DNA from: DATBLE01 sp963841405
GTDB taxonomy: Bacteria; Actinomycetota; Thermoleophilia; Gaiellales; Gaiellaceae
DNA length: 64,000 nt
Assembly (NCBI GenBank): GCA_963841405.1
Contig: CAWJCM010000003.1
Location: forward strand, 1-64,000
Direction of reading: 5' to 3'
This document shows, piece after piece, positions 56,862 to 64,000 of this stretch. The translations under genes were made by a program, and so were the position numbers. The notes beneath the pieces are model-generated. The model had not been told where the DNA came from. It saw nothing but the letters and a program-made list of their open reading frames with translations, and did not search any database. Every line of letters starts with the position of its first letter. The first letter of the stretch is position 1.

Positions 56862-57617
56862 TCAGACTGCGACCGCCTCCAGCACGCGCTCGGGGATGTC
56901 GAAGTTCGCGTAGACCTCCTGGACGTCGTCGTTCTCCTCCAGGCCGTCGATCAGCTTCAGCACCTTGCGCGCGACCGACTCGTCCTCGATCTCGACCGTC
57001 GTTTTCGGGAGCATCGTCACCTCTGCGTCCGTGACGGCGATCCCTGCCGCTTCCAGCGCCTCCCGGACCGCAGTGAGATCCTCCGGCGCGCAGGTGACCT
57101 CGAAGGACGAGCCCTCCTCGGCCACATCCTCCGCGCCGGCGTCGGCGGCCGCGAGCGTCAGCTCGTCCTCGTCGGTCGAGTCGCGGTCGACGAGCACGAC
57201 GCCCTTGCGCCCGAACAGCCAGGCGACCGCGCCCGACTCGGCCAGGTTTCCGTCGTGCCGCGCGAAGATGTGGCGAACCTCGCCGGCGGTGCGGTTGCGG
57301 TTGTCGGTGAGCACGTCCACGTAGACGGCTACCCCGCCCGGCCCGTAGCCCTCGTAGGAGATGTGCTCGTAAGCCGCCGCGTCGGCGCCGGTGCCGCTGC
57401 CGCGGGCGATCGCCCGCTCGATGGTGTCCTTCGGCATGGAGGCGGCGCGGGCCTTCTCGATCGCGTTCTGGAGCGCGAGGTTCGCGGCCGGGTCGGGGCC
57501 GCCGTCCTTCGCGGCGACGATCAGCGCCCGCGTCAGCTTCGTGAACAGCTGACCGCGCTTGGCGTCGGCGGCGCCCTTCTTGTGCTTGATCGACGACCAC
57601 TTGCTATGCCCGGACAT
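56862..57617 (-). CDS. yebC: YebC/PmpR-family transcription or translation factor
   Basis: 251-residue YebC-family protein: MSGHSKWSSIKHKKGAADAK at the start, the conserved GYGPGGVAVYVDVLTDNRNRT near residues 92-112, and the acidic second domain. Family members regulate transcription or relieve ribosome stalls at proline runs. The gene has a strong AGGAGG Shine-Dalgarno at the ATG and a TACAAT box about 45 nt upstream (57655-57661 region), so it is leadered, unlike ruvC. It is the usual first gene of the ruvCAB cluster. Confidence 0.95.
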   Translation of the reverse strand: MSGHSKWSSIKHKKGAADAKRGQLFTKLTRALIVAAKDGGPDPAANLALQNAIEKARAASMPKDTIERAIARGSGTGADAAAYEHISYEGYGPGGVAVYVDVLTDNRNRTAGEVRHIFARHDGNLAESGAVAWLFGRKGVVLVDRDSTDEDELTLAAADAGAEDVAEEGSSFEVTCAPEDLTAVREALEAAGIAVTDAEVTMLPKTTVEIEDESVARKVLKLIDGLEENDDVQEVYANFDIPERVLEAVAV

Positions 57618-57673
57618 CCGCCTCCTCTCGCACCGGACCACGGCTCACGGGCACGAATTGTACGGCGGCGACC

Positions 57674-58927
57674 TCATCCCAGCCGCTCGGCGAGATCGGG
57701 CCGGCAGCCGTGCGCCGCCCAGCCGGCGGCGGTGCCGTCGTAGAGGCGATCGCGGATGTTCGGGTCGGCGCCGAGCTCGAGCAGGAGGTCGACCGCTTCC
57801 TCCTGCCCCGACTGCGCGGCGAGGTGGAGCGGGGGCACGCCGTCCCCGTGCGTCGGCCCGCCGAAGCTGCCGCGGCCGTTCGCGTCGGCGCCGAGCTCGA
57901 CCAGCCGGCGGATCGCCGCCACCCGGCCGTTCGCCGCGGCCCAGGCGAGCGACGTGCCGCGGTAAGGATCCGCCTCGACCCGGGCGCCGAGCTCGACCAG
58001 CCGGTCGATCGCCTCCACGCGATCGGCCTTCGCGGCCCACACGAGCGCCTCGTCCAGGATCTCCTGCGGATCGTCGGACGGCTGCCAGGCCGGGAAGCCG
58101 CCGTGCGGGCGGTAGAACTCCCGGTGCGCGCCCGCCGCCGGCGTCCCCACCAGCTCGTCGATCAGGTCCACCCGGCCCAGGCCCGCGGCCACGCGCAGGT
58201 TCCGCGGCTCGAGCCCGAGCAGGTCGACCACCTCGCGGTGGCCCCAGAAGAGCGCGGCGACGAGCGGCGTTCCGCCGTCCCCACGCGCCGACAGATCCGT
58301 GCGCGCGCCTGCTGCCAGCACCAGCTCCGCGAGCGACCGGTCGTCGGAGTAGCCGGCCTGGTGGAGCTTCGTCCAGCCGTGGTCGTTGCCGCGGTTGACG
58401 TCCGCCCCCCGTTCGAGCAACAGCCTCACGCTTTGCAGGTCGCCGGCCATCCCGAGCAGGTCGTTGCCGTTCGTGCCACGCGTACGCACGAGCTCGGGAT
58501 GCTCGTCCAGCAGCTCCGCCAGCCGCTCGTTGTCGCCGGCCTCGACCGCGCGGTAGGCGAGCATGAACGGAGTAGGCGCCTCGTCGCCGCTGGCGAGCGC
58601 GGTCACGCGCCGGGTCAGTCCGGCCCAGGTCGAGTATCCGTGCCGTTGCGCGAGATCCCGACGGGCGGATGCCAGCGACACGCCGTTCACCGTGGCGATT
58701 CCCTCCGCGCGGCCCTCGTAGTACTCGAGGTCGGTGCGGAACGGCTGCTCGGCGAGCTCGTGGACGAGCGCCGGCCAGCTGGTGAAGCCGTGCGCGCGCG
58801 CGAGCACCAGCTGGGCGCCGGCGAGGCGCACCGGCAGATCGCCCAATCTGGCAACGGCGTCCGCGTCTCCGGCACGCGCAGCCTTGACGAGGTCCTTCGC
58901 CTGCTTCCGAAGCTGTTCGAGGTTCAT
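57674..58927 (-). CDS. Ankyrin-repeat protein
   Basis: 417-residue protein with a charged N-terminal part (about 1-100, DLVKAARAGDADAVARLGDLP) and at least six ankyrin-type repeats, each with the TPLHxA-like pattern (LLERGADVNRGNDHGWTKLH, VPPLHLAAQSGQEEAVDLLLELGADPNIRD). It should be a protein-binding scaffold; no catalytic domain or membrane segment is seen. The GGAGGAGG Shine-Dalgarno precedes ATG 58927. Partner unknown. Confidence 0.88.
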   Translation of the reverse strand: MNLEQLRKQAKDLVKAARAGDADAVARLGDLPVRLAGAQLVLARAHGFTSWPALVHELAEQPFRTDLEYYEGRAEGIATVNGVSLASARRDLAQRHGYSTWAGLTRRVTALASGDEAPTPFMLAYRAVEAGDNERLAELLDEHPELVRTRGTNGNDLLGMAGDLQSVRLLLERGADVNRGNDHGWTKLHQAGYSDDRSLAELVLAAGARTDLSARGDGGTPLVAALFWGHREVVDLLGLEPRNLRVAAGLGRVDLIDELVGTPAAGAHREFYRPHGGFPAWQPSDDPQEILDEALVWAAKADRVEAIDRLVELGARVEADPYRGTSLAWAAANGRVAAIRRLVELGADANGRGSFGGPTHGDGVPPLHLAAQSGQEEAVDLLLELGADPNIRDRLYDGTAAGWAAHGCRPDLAERLG

Positions 58928-59057
58928 CTCGACCTCCTCCCTCTGAGGCCCGTGTCCGCGGCGGGCGGGAAGAAGATCGATTCGGTACCGCAGTGCAGTC
59001 GGAGGTGGGCTCAGCCCTGCCCGCGGACCGGGTGCGCCCTCGCGCGCAGGCCCGATC

Positions 59058-59978
59058 CTAGCTCGGAGTCGGCTCGGCAGTGTCCGCGTCGCGCCGCCAG
59101 AGCACGAGCCCGACGAAGGCCAGGAAGAGGCCGAGGCAGAGGAAGGCGACCGGGCCGGCCCAGGACGAAGGGCTGCTCGGCGCCTCCTCGCCGAAAAAGA
59201 GGTCGCTCGAGCTGGATCCGGGGTTCCCGCCGAGCGCGTAGTGCCAGGTGGCGAGGAAGAGCCCGATCGTGCCGAGCACCGCGTAGCTCGAGCGTCTGAT
59301 CCCGGAGCCGACCGCCGTGAAGATGAGCCCGAAGACGATGATCAGCGCCCACTGGAAGTCGGACGAGTGCCACCAGTAGAGCAGCGCGCCGCCGGTCGTC
59401 AGCCCGGCGACGACGTGCACCCAGAATCCGTACGGCCGGGTGTCGCCGCCGTCGTTCGCGAGCCCCATCACGAACAGGAAGAGCCCGACGAACAACGTCA
59501 CCCAGGCGCTCCAGTTGCCGCCGCTCGAGACGACGTCGGTGACGAAGTACCAGCCGAGCCCGGCGAGCACGAGGGAGAAGAGCGGGAACTTGAAGATGCC
59601 GAGATCGACGAACGCGGCGATCAGGACGAGCAGCTGGAGGGCGAGGATGCCGATGTGGAATCCGCCGAGCGGCTTGTCGTCCGGCAGCCAGCCGAACCAG
59701 GAGAAGAACGCGCCGACCATGAGCGCGAACAGCCCGAGCCCGACGAACCCGAACAACCCCGCCAGGACGCGGCGACCGCGCGCGAGCAGGGCGAATGCGA
59801 GCAGCTCGGCCAGCACCCAGAAGAGCACCGACCACCCGGCGAACGCCGCCTGTCCGTGGTCGTCCGAGATCACCCCGAGCCAGGCCGCCGCTGCCACCAG
59901 GACCGTCGACGCGCCCGTGTACCAGAGAAACGATCCCGTCGCCCAGCCTGCCCGATTCACGGCCACGGCGTGGATCAT
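59058..59978 (-). CDS. Polytopic membrane protein of unknown function
   Basis: 306-residue protein with about nine membrane helices and an acidic Ser/Glu-rich external loop near residues 245-270 (NPGSSSSDLFFGEEAPSS). I recognise no transporter or enzyme family. The divergent AIR-synthase-like gene has a leaderless-type TAAGCT box; this gene does not show one at ATG 59978. It precedes no obvious operon partner. Confidence 0.75.
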   Translation of the reverse strand: MIHAVAVNRAGWATGSFLWYTGASTVLVAAAAWLGVISDDHGQAAFAGWSVLFWVLAELLAFALLARGRRVLAGLFGFVGLGLFALMVGAFFSWFGWLPDDKPLGGFHIGILALQLLVLIAAFVDLGIFKFPLFSLVLAGLGWYFVTDVVSSGGNWSAWVTLFVGLFLFVMGLANDGGDTRPYGFWVHVVAGLTTGGALLYWWHSSDFQWALIIVFGLIFTAVGSGIRRSSYAVLGTIGLFLATWHYALGGNPGSSSSDLFFGEEAPSSPSSWAGPVAFLCLGLFLAFVGLVLWRRDADTAEPTPS

Positions 59979-60032
59979 GATCCTGGCTACGGACGGAACC
60001 GACGGCCCTCACGGTCGCTCTAAGCTAGGCCG

Positions 60033-61079
60033 GTGCACGAGGAACACGCCTTGTTGCCTGCCGGCAAGCTGCCGGGTGAGCTGCTCGGACGGTTGATCGC
60101 CGCGTACGCGTCGAGCGATCCGACGGTCCTCGTCGGTCCCGGCATCGGCGGTGACGCCGCGGCCATCGACCTTGGTGCCACCACGCTCGTCGTCAAGTCC
60201 GACCCGATCACCTTCGTGAGCGAGAGCCCTGCGCACTACCTCGTCGACGTCAATGCCAACGATCTCGCCTGCCTCGGCGCGACGCCGCGCTGGATGATGG
60301 TCACCGCGCTCCTCCCCAGGGGAACGACCGAGAACGATGTCGAAATCCACTTCCGGGAATTGCGCGATGCCTGTGTCGAGCTGAGCGTCGTGCTCGTCGG
60401 CGGTCACACGGAAGTCACGTCTGCAGTCACCCGGCCGATCCTGGTCGGCGTCCTGATCGGCGAGGTGCGACGGGGCGCGCTCTTGCATCCGGGCGGCGCC
60501 CGCCCGGGCGACGTTCTGCTCCTGACAAAGGCGCTCGCGCTCGAAGGAACCGCGCTCGTCGCGCGCGAGCTCGGCGATCGGCTCAGCCGCATCGTCGATC
60601 CCGACGTCGTGGAGCGCGCTGCGACCTTTCTCACCGTTCCGGGGATCTCCGTCGTTCCAGAGGCCATGGCTCTCCTCGGCGCCGGCGGCGTGACAGCTCT
60701 CCACGACCCGACCGAGGGGGGACTGGCAACCGGCGTACGCGAGCTCGCTCTCGCCGCCGGCTGCGGGGCGATGGTGGATCGTGACGCCGTGCCTGTGCTC
60801 CCCGAGACGGCGGCGATCGCCGGCGCCCTCGACCTCGATCCGCTGGGCATGCTTGCATCCGGCAGTCTGCTCGTCGCCGCCGACCCGGCATCGGTCGAAC
60901 GGCTGATTGCGACCGCCGACGGCACCGGCGTCCGCCTGACCCTGATCGGCGAGGTGACCGACGGTCCCGGCTTCATACTTCGCGACGCCGGGGTCGAGCG
61001 GGAGCTGCCGGTCTACGAGAGCGACGAGATCGCACGCGCCCTGAACCGGACAGGCCCGCCGGTGAGCACGCCCCGGTAG
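60033..61079 (+). CDS. AIR synthase-like / HypE-type ATP-binding protein
   Basis: 348-residue protein of the PurM/HypE/ThiL fold. It has GIGGDAAAID (Mg-ATP site), VDVNANDLACLGATPRWM, VGGHTEVTSAV and HDPTEGGLATGVRELA, all typical of the AIR synthase-related family. The HypE C-terminal PRIC-type Cys tail is missing; the end is a Pro/Arg-rich stretch, so it is not a carbamoyl-thiol HypE. No hydrogenase or hyp genes are near. GTG at 60033 has TAAGCT 6 nt upstream. Reaction unknown. Confidence 0.85.
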   Translation: MHEEHALLPAGKLPGELLGRLIAAYASSDPTVLVGPGIGGDAAAIDLGATTLVVKSDPITFVSESPAHYLVDVNANDLACLGATPRWMMVTALLPRGTTENDVEIHFRELRDACVELSVVLVGGHTEVTSAVTRPILVGVLIGEVRRGALLHPGGARPGDVLLLTKALALEGTALVARELGDRLSRIVDPDVVERAATFLTVPGISVVPEAMALLGAGGVTALHDPTEGGLATGVRELALAAGCGAMVDRDAVPVLPETAAIAGALDLDPLGMLASGSLLVAADPASVERLIATADGTGVRLTLIGEVTDGPGFILRDAGVERELPVYESDEIARALNRTGPPVSTPR

Positions 61080-61080
61080 C

Positions 61081-61926
61081 TCAGAGGAGGAACGCAGTCA
61101 CCTCGTCGTGGAAGCGGTCACGCGCCTCGACGAAGATGAAGTGGCCGCAGCCGGGTAGCACCACGGTCCGCTGGCCGCGAATGACGGCGAAGTCGGCCGC
61201 GCAGACCGGCCCGGTGATGAAGTCGTCCTCGCCGGTGATCACGAGTGTCGGCGCCGCGATCGCGGGCAGCTCGGGACGCAGGTCGAAGGTGTTGAAGACC
61301 TCGTTGTTGAAGAGCAACAGCGCGTCGGCGACGGGCACCTCACCGCGCAGCGTCTCGAGGTACGCCTGCTCGGCGTCGCCGTAGCGGGCGAAGTAGAACG
61401 GGAACTCGCGGATCGCCAGCTCGCCGAGCTCCTCGTCCGTCTGGAAGCGGCCTGCTTGCTCGTCCTCGAGGGCAGCACGTGCGTCGGCGTACCACGGCTC
61501 GGCGGCCTTCGCGTCCATGGCCGCCTCCATCACGGCCTCCTGCTCGGCCGCGAAGCGGGCCAGTGTGCTGGCGAGGACGAGGCGCTCGACCCTGTCCTCG
61601 TGCGCAGCCGCGTACGCCGTTGCGACCACGCCGCCGTGCGAGTGGCCGAGCAGGAGCATGCGCTCCAGCCCGAGATGCCCCCGCAGCTCGTCCAGGTCGG
61701 AGACGTAGTCGGCGGTCTCGTACGCGCGCGGGTCGGCGGGGCGGTCGGACCCCTCGCTGCCCCGCGGGTTGAGCATCACGAGCGTGAAGGCCGAGCCGAG
61801 GCCGGCCAGGTCCCCGAAGTACCGCGCGGAGAACCCCGGGCCGCCGGGGTGGCAGACGAGCACCGGCCCCTGCCCCTCGCAGCGGAACGAGAGCGTGCGG
61901 CCGTCGGCCGTGCGGAACGACTCCAC
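61081..61926 (-). CDS. Alpha/beta hydrolase (proline iminopeptidase-like)
   Basis: 281-residue alpha/beta-hydrolase. The nucleophile elbow is LLGHSHGGVVA (Ser in GHSHGG), an oxyanion motif is HPGGPGFS, the Asp is in ITGEDDFITG and the His is in GCGHFIFVEA. The lid region suggests proline iminopeptidase or related amidases. Substrate unknown. GTG at 61926 has TAGCGT 8 nt upstream. It overlaps nothing and lies beside the aquaporin gene. Confidence 0.88.
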   Translation of the reverse strand: MESFRTADGRTLSFRCEGQGPVLVCHPGGPGFSARYFGDLAGLGSAFTLVMLNPRGSEGSDRPADPRAYETADYVSDLDELRGHLGLERMLLLGHSHGGVVATAYAAAHEDRVERLVLASTLARFAAEQEAVMEAAMDAKAAEPWYADARAALEDEQAGRFQTDEELGELAIREFPFYFARYGDAEQAYLETLRGEVPVADALLLFNNEVFNTFDLRPELPAIAAPTLVITGEDDFITGPVCAADFAVIRGQRTVVLPGCGHFIFVEARDRFHDEVTAFLL

Positions 61927-61945
61927 GCGGCGGGACGCTACTCGA

Positions 61946-62671
61946 TCACCCGCCGACGCCGGGCTCGATCAGGCCCGTCTCTTCCGGCCCTGGCGCCTCG
62001 ACCGGCCGCCGGAGGAAGAGGTGCTCGTAGAGCAGCGCCGCGATCACACCGCCCGCGAACGGACCGACGTAGAAGATCCAGGTGTAGCTCTCCCAGACGT
62101 TGTAGACGAGCTCGGGCCCGAAGGCGCGCGCCGGGTTGATCGCGGCGCCGGTCAGCGGCCCGCCCGTGAGGATGTCCATCGTGATCACCAGCCCGATCCC
62201 GAAGCCCGCCACTGCCCTGAACGCGCCGCGCTCGTCGACGGCGGTGGCGAAGACGGCCAGGACGAGGAAGAACGTCATGATCGCCTCCAGCGCCATCCCG
62301 GCACCGCTTCCCACCGACGGGTGCAGGAGCGGCGCGCCGAGCCGGGCGGGGGCGATCGCCTCCTTGGGGAAGATCCACCAGAGCAGCAGCGACGCTGCGA
62401 CAGCGCCGCCGAACTGCATCAGCCAGTAGACGAGCGCGAGCTTCACCCGAATGCGCCGCGTGGCGACGAAGCCGAGTGTGATCGCCGGGTTGAAGTGGCC
62501 GCCGGAGATGTGGGCGAGCGCGGTGACCATCACCGCGATCGCGAGCCCCTGCGCGACGGCCACGCCGATCAGGCCGCCCGAGCCGACCATGATCGCGCCG
62601 CCGGCGACGAAGACCAGCGTGAACGTGCCGATGAACTCGGCCGTGCCGCGGCGGAGGTAGTCGCCTTCCAC
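61946..62671 (-). CDS. Aquaporin / glycerol facilitator (MIP family)
   Basis: 241-residue channel with six membrane helices and two half-helices bearing the NPA motifs HFNPAIT (NPA at 61-63) and AINPARAFG (NPA at 179-181, selectivity Arg182). The pore residues near the filter (His60-Asn61, Gly) and the small Gly residues suggest a water- or small-solute channel. GTG at 62671 has TAGCCT 9 nt upstream. Its acidic C-terminal tail is cytoplasmic. Confidence 0.94.
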   Translation of the reverse strand: MEGDYLRRGTAEFIGTFTLVFVAGGAIMVGSGGLIGVAVAQGLAIAVMVTALAHISGGHFNPAITLGFVATRRIRVKLALVYWLMQFGGAVAASLLLWWIFPKEAIAPARLGAPLLHPSVGSGAGMALEAIMTFFLVLAVFATAVDERGAFRAVAGFGIGLVITMDILTGGPLTGAAINPARAFGPELVYNVWESYTWIFYVGPFAGGVIAALLYEHLFLRRPVEAPGPEETGLIEPGVGG

Positions 62672-62824
62672 GCGGCCGGGAGGCTAGAGAGACGGTCGGA
62701 CGGACGACCTGTTCGATACCGGACCAGAAATTCGCCGAGCCGGTGGCGCTTTCGTCCGCCCGGCCGACCGACCTTCCGCTTCCGCGTACTGCCGCCCGGC
62801 TGGGCCTCGACCTAATCGCGCTCC

Positions 62825-63447
62825 GTGCTCGGCGCAAGCGGAAACCTAGAGGCTCCGGACAGGTGCTGCAAGGGCCCGCGCGACGATTTTTCGCGCAAAT
62901 TGCGTGCCGGCGTCGCCGCCGTCGTCCTCTGGATCGCCGGACTGGCGATCACCGACGCGCCGGACACGTTGACCGACAAGACCGACGCCCAGATCCTGGG
63001 CGTCTATCAGCACCACGCGAACAACATCCTGTTCGGCTCCTGGCTGTTCATGCTCGGCTGCGTGTTCTTCCTCTGGTTCGCGGGCACGCTGCGCGGCCGC
63101 ATGGCGGAGGCTGAGGGCGGCCGCCACACATTCACGGGCATTGCCTACGGCGCCGCGGTCGCCGCGACGGTCTTCGGGGTCGGGACGATGGCAGGTCCGG
63201 TCGCGGTCGCGATCAACAAGAACGACGTCAGCGCGGCGCCCGCCGGTGCACTCACGCACATCGACGACCTGTTCTTCGTCGGCGCGGAGCTGACGCTGGT
63301 CGCGATGTTCGCCGCGGCTGCCCTTGTCGCCTTCCGGACCGTGCCGGACGGCGCTGATCTTCGGCGTCCCCATCTGGACGCTCGGCACGACCTTCATGCT
63401 GATGCGCCGGAGCCAAGACAGCGCGCAGATCGCGCCGGCGGCGACGT
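62825..63447 (+). pseudogene. Four-helix membrane protein, disrupted by deletion
   Basis: From GTG 62825 (or an inner TTG near residue 25) the frame encodes three or four membrane helices (VAAVVLWIAGL, NILFGSWLFMLGCVFFLWF, ELTLVAMFAAAALVAF) but changes frame around 63335-63350. The other frame then gives TALIFGVPIWTLGTTFMLMRR to a TAG at 63447, which is the expected last helix. Relatives have about 35-50 residues between these two stretches, so an internal deletion with a frameshift seems to have removed a helix. The original function is unknown. Confidence 0.68.
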
Positions 63448-63485
63448 AGCCCGAGCGCGGGCTCCGCGTTACGCTGCGTTGCGCG

Positions 63486-63559
63486 GGGCCCGTAGCTCAG
63501 CTGGTCAGAGCAGCGGACTCATAATCCGTTGGTCCCAGGTTCGAGTCCTGGCGGGCCCA
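63486..63559 (+). tRNA. tRNA with CAT anticodon (Met elongator or Ile2)
   Basis: A 74-nt cloverleaf: acceptor GGGCCCG / CGGGCCC, D-arm GCTC/GAGC, anticodon stem GCGGA / TCCGT with loop CTCATAA, T-arm CCAGG TTCGAGT CCTGG. The CAT anticodon fits elongator tRNA-Met, but tRNA-Ile2 (lysidine-modified) has the same anticodon and cannot be ruled out from sequence. The discriminator is A and no CCA is encoded, as usual in actinobacteria. It is followed after about 39 bp by a composite repeat. Confidence 0.95.
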
Positions 63560-63598
63560 CTGCGCTCGCCGCGCGGCTGCGCCGCGCGAACTCGCTCG

Positions 63599-63727
63599 CA
63601 CGGGGGAAACCGTCGGTTTCCCCCGTGGGCCCTCTTCCCTCGTCCTGTCGGGCGGCTATGCCGCCAGCATTCGCGCTGCAAAGCCGACGTTCCGATGCCG
63701 CGCCCGCCAGGTCGGTCGCGGCGGCGG
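63599..63727 (+). repeat. Composite repeat after tRNA
   Basis: Copy 11. Perfect 13-bp stem CACGGGGGAAACC / GGTTTCCCCCGTG (63599-63627), the arm GGCCCTCTTCCCTCG, and a B block at 63695-63727 (CCCGCCAGGTCGGTCGCGGC). Same polarity as the tRNA gene. The nearby GCGCGGCTGCGCCGCGC hairpin (63569-63590) precedes it. Confidence 0.78.
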
Positions 63728-63780
63728 ATGGAGAACGGAAAGCGCCCGCCCGAGAACGATGGAGTTGCTCATCTGCCCCG

Positions 63781-64000
63781 TTAGCCCGACAGGCCACTGA
63801 TCGCGTCGTCGACGAGCTTGACGCCGATGTTCAGGCATAACACAGCCACCACGGACTTGTTGTTGCGTGTCTCCAGGTCTTCAGCCGTGGTCTTCGTCGG
63901 AACCGGACCCCGACCCGCTGCTCGCGCCCTTGCGTGGAGCTCCTCCGGCTTGAGCCTCGGACGGTGCCGAGCAGATCCGCCGCGAACCCATTCCCCGTCG
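63781..64000 (-). CDS. C-terminal end of an unknown gene (partial)
   Basis: An open frame of at least 72 codons on the minus strand ends at TAA 63781-63783; its start lies beyond the right edge. Visible residues include RHRPRLKPEELHARARAAG and then KSVVAVLCLNIGVKLVDDA, ending SGLSG. I recognise no family. The composition is plausible for coding sequence but the frame is short, so it may be chance. Confidence 0.35.
   Translation of the reverse strand, partial: DGEWVRGGSARHRPRLKPEELHARARAAGRGPVPTKTTAEDLETRNNKSVVAVLCLNIGVKLVDDAISGLSG

Noticed and set aside
63569..63780. Integration site of a mobile element next to the tRNA
   Set aside because: No repeat of the tRNA 3' end and no integrase are visible in the window. 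The composite repeat after the tRNA is like the others found behind protein genes.
1..64000. CRISPR array, rRNA operon, prophage or IS element
   Set aside because: No regularly spaced repeats, no rRNA-like sequence, and no transposase, integrase or phage structural genes were seen on either strand.

Overview
The window is a 64 kb chromosomal stretch of a high-GC actinobacterium. The gene set points to a deep lineage such as the Thermoleophilia (Gaiellales or Solirubrobacterales); this placement is inferred and was not tested by phylogeny. Supporting signs are a PafB-PafC type WYL regulator, a decaprenylphosphoryl-ribose type UbiA enzyme, class III cyclases fused to alpha/beta-hydrolase or AAA-TPR modules, many GTG starts, and a tRNA without an encoded CCA. 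Coding density is very high, no gap exceeds about 300 bp, and there is no rRNA, CRISPR array, prophage or transposase.

Layout. 1-3.1 kb: a response regulator with a degenerate receiver (cut by the window edge), an arylamine N-acetyltransferase and a UbiB-like kinase. 3.2-9.2 kb: the tRNA queuosine and Sec block queA, a short P-loop gene, tgt, yajC, fused secDF and a phasin-like gene. 9.2-19.8 kb: coiled-coil protein, DPPR-synthase-like UbiA, a two-component system with a secreted first gene, cell-wall enzymes (amidase, beta-lactamase fold, putative glycosidase), an enolase-superfamily enzyme, a K+/H+ antiporter, a zinc-ribbon protein and a methyltransferase. 19.9-25.6 kb: thiolase, a frameshifted hydrolase-cyclase, aldehyde dehydrogenase and zinc-ribbon proteins. 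25.7-30.5 kb: single-chain PafBC, a GAF histidine kinase, queG and a lipoprotein. 30.5-37.1 kb: quinone oxidoreductase, a MIP18/SufT-like gene between inverted copies of a 141-bp repeat, an operon for cyclic 2,3-diphosphoglycerate (metallophosphoesterase, cDPG synthetase, 2-phosphoglycerate kinase, glpX), a PD-(D/E)xK-like protein and hpt. 37.2-43.7 kb: M23 peptidase, the cytochrome c maturation genes ccmE, ccmF and a ccmI-like gene, an endonuclease IV-like gene and a GNAT. 43.8-53.4 kb: a giant cyclase-AAA-TPR regulator, phosphomannomutase, thioesterase, rel and recJ. 53.4-64 kb: GNAT, the yebC-ruvC-ruvA-ruvB operon, ankyrin protein, membrane protein, AIR-synthase-like protein, hydrolase, aquaporin, a broken membrane-protein gene, a CAT-anticodon tRNA and the 3' end of an unknown gene.

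Three window-wide patterns stand out. (1) A family of dispersed composite repeats, built on a palindrome with arms like CACGGGGGAACC and GGTTCCCCCGTG, occurs about 11 times, nearly always just past a stop codon and in a fixed orientation to the gene it follows. Three copies are 140-141 bp long with conserved blocks at identical spacing. (2) More than twenty genes carry a TANNNT -10 box exactly 6-7 nt before the start codon, which predicts widespread leaderless mRNAs, with overlapping -10 boxes between divergent genes. (3) The archaeal-type pathway for the solute cyclic 2,3-diphosphoglycerate is encoded as a compact operon.
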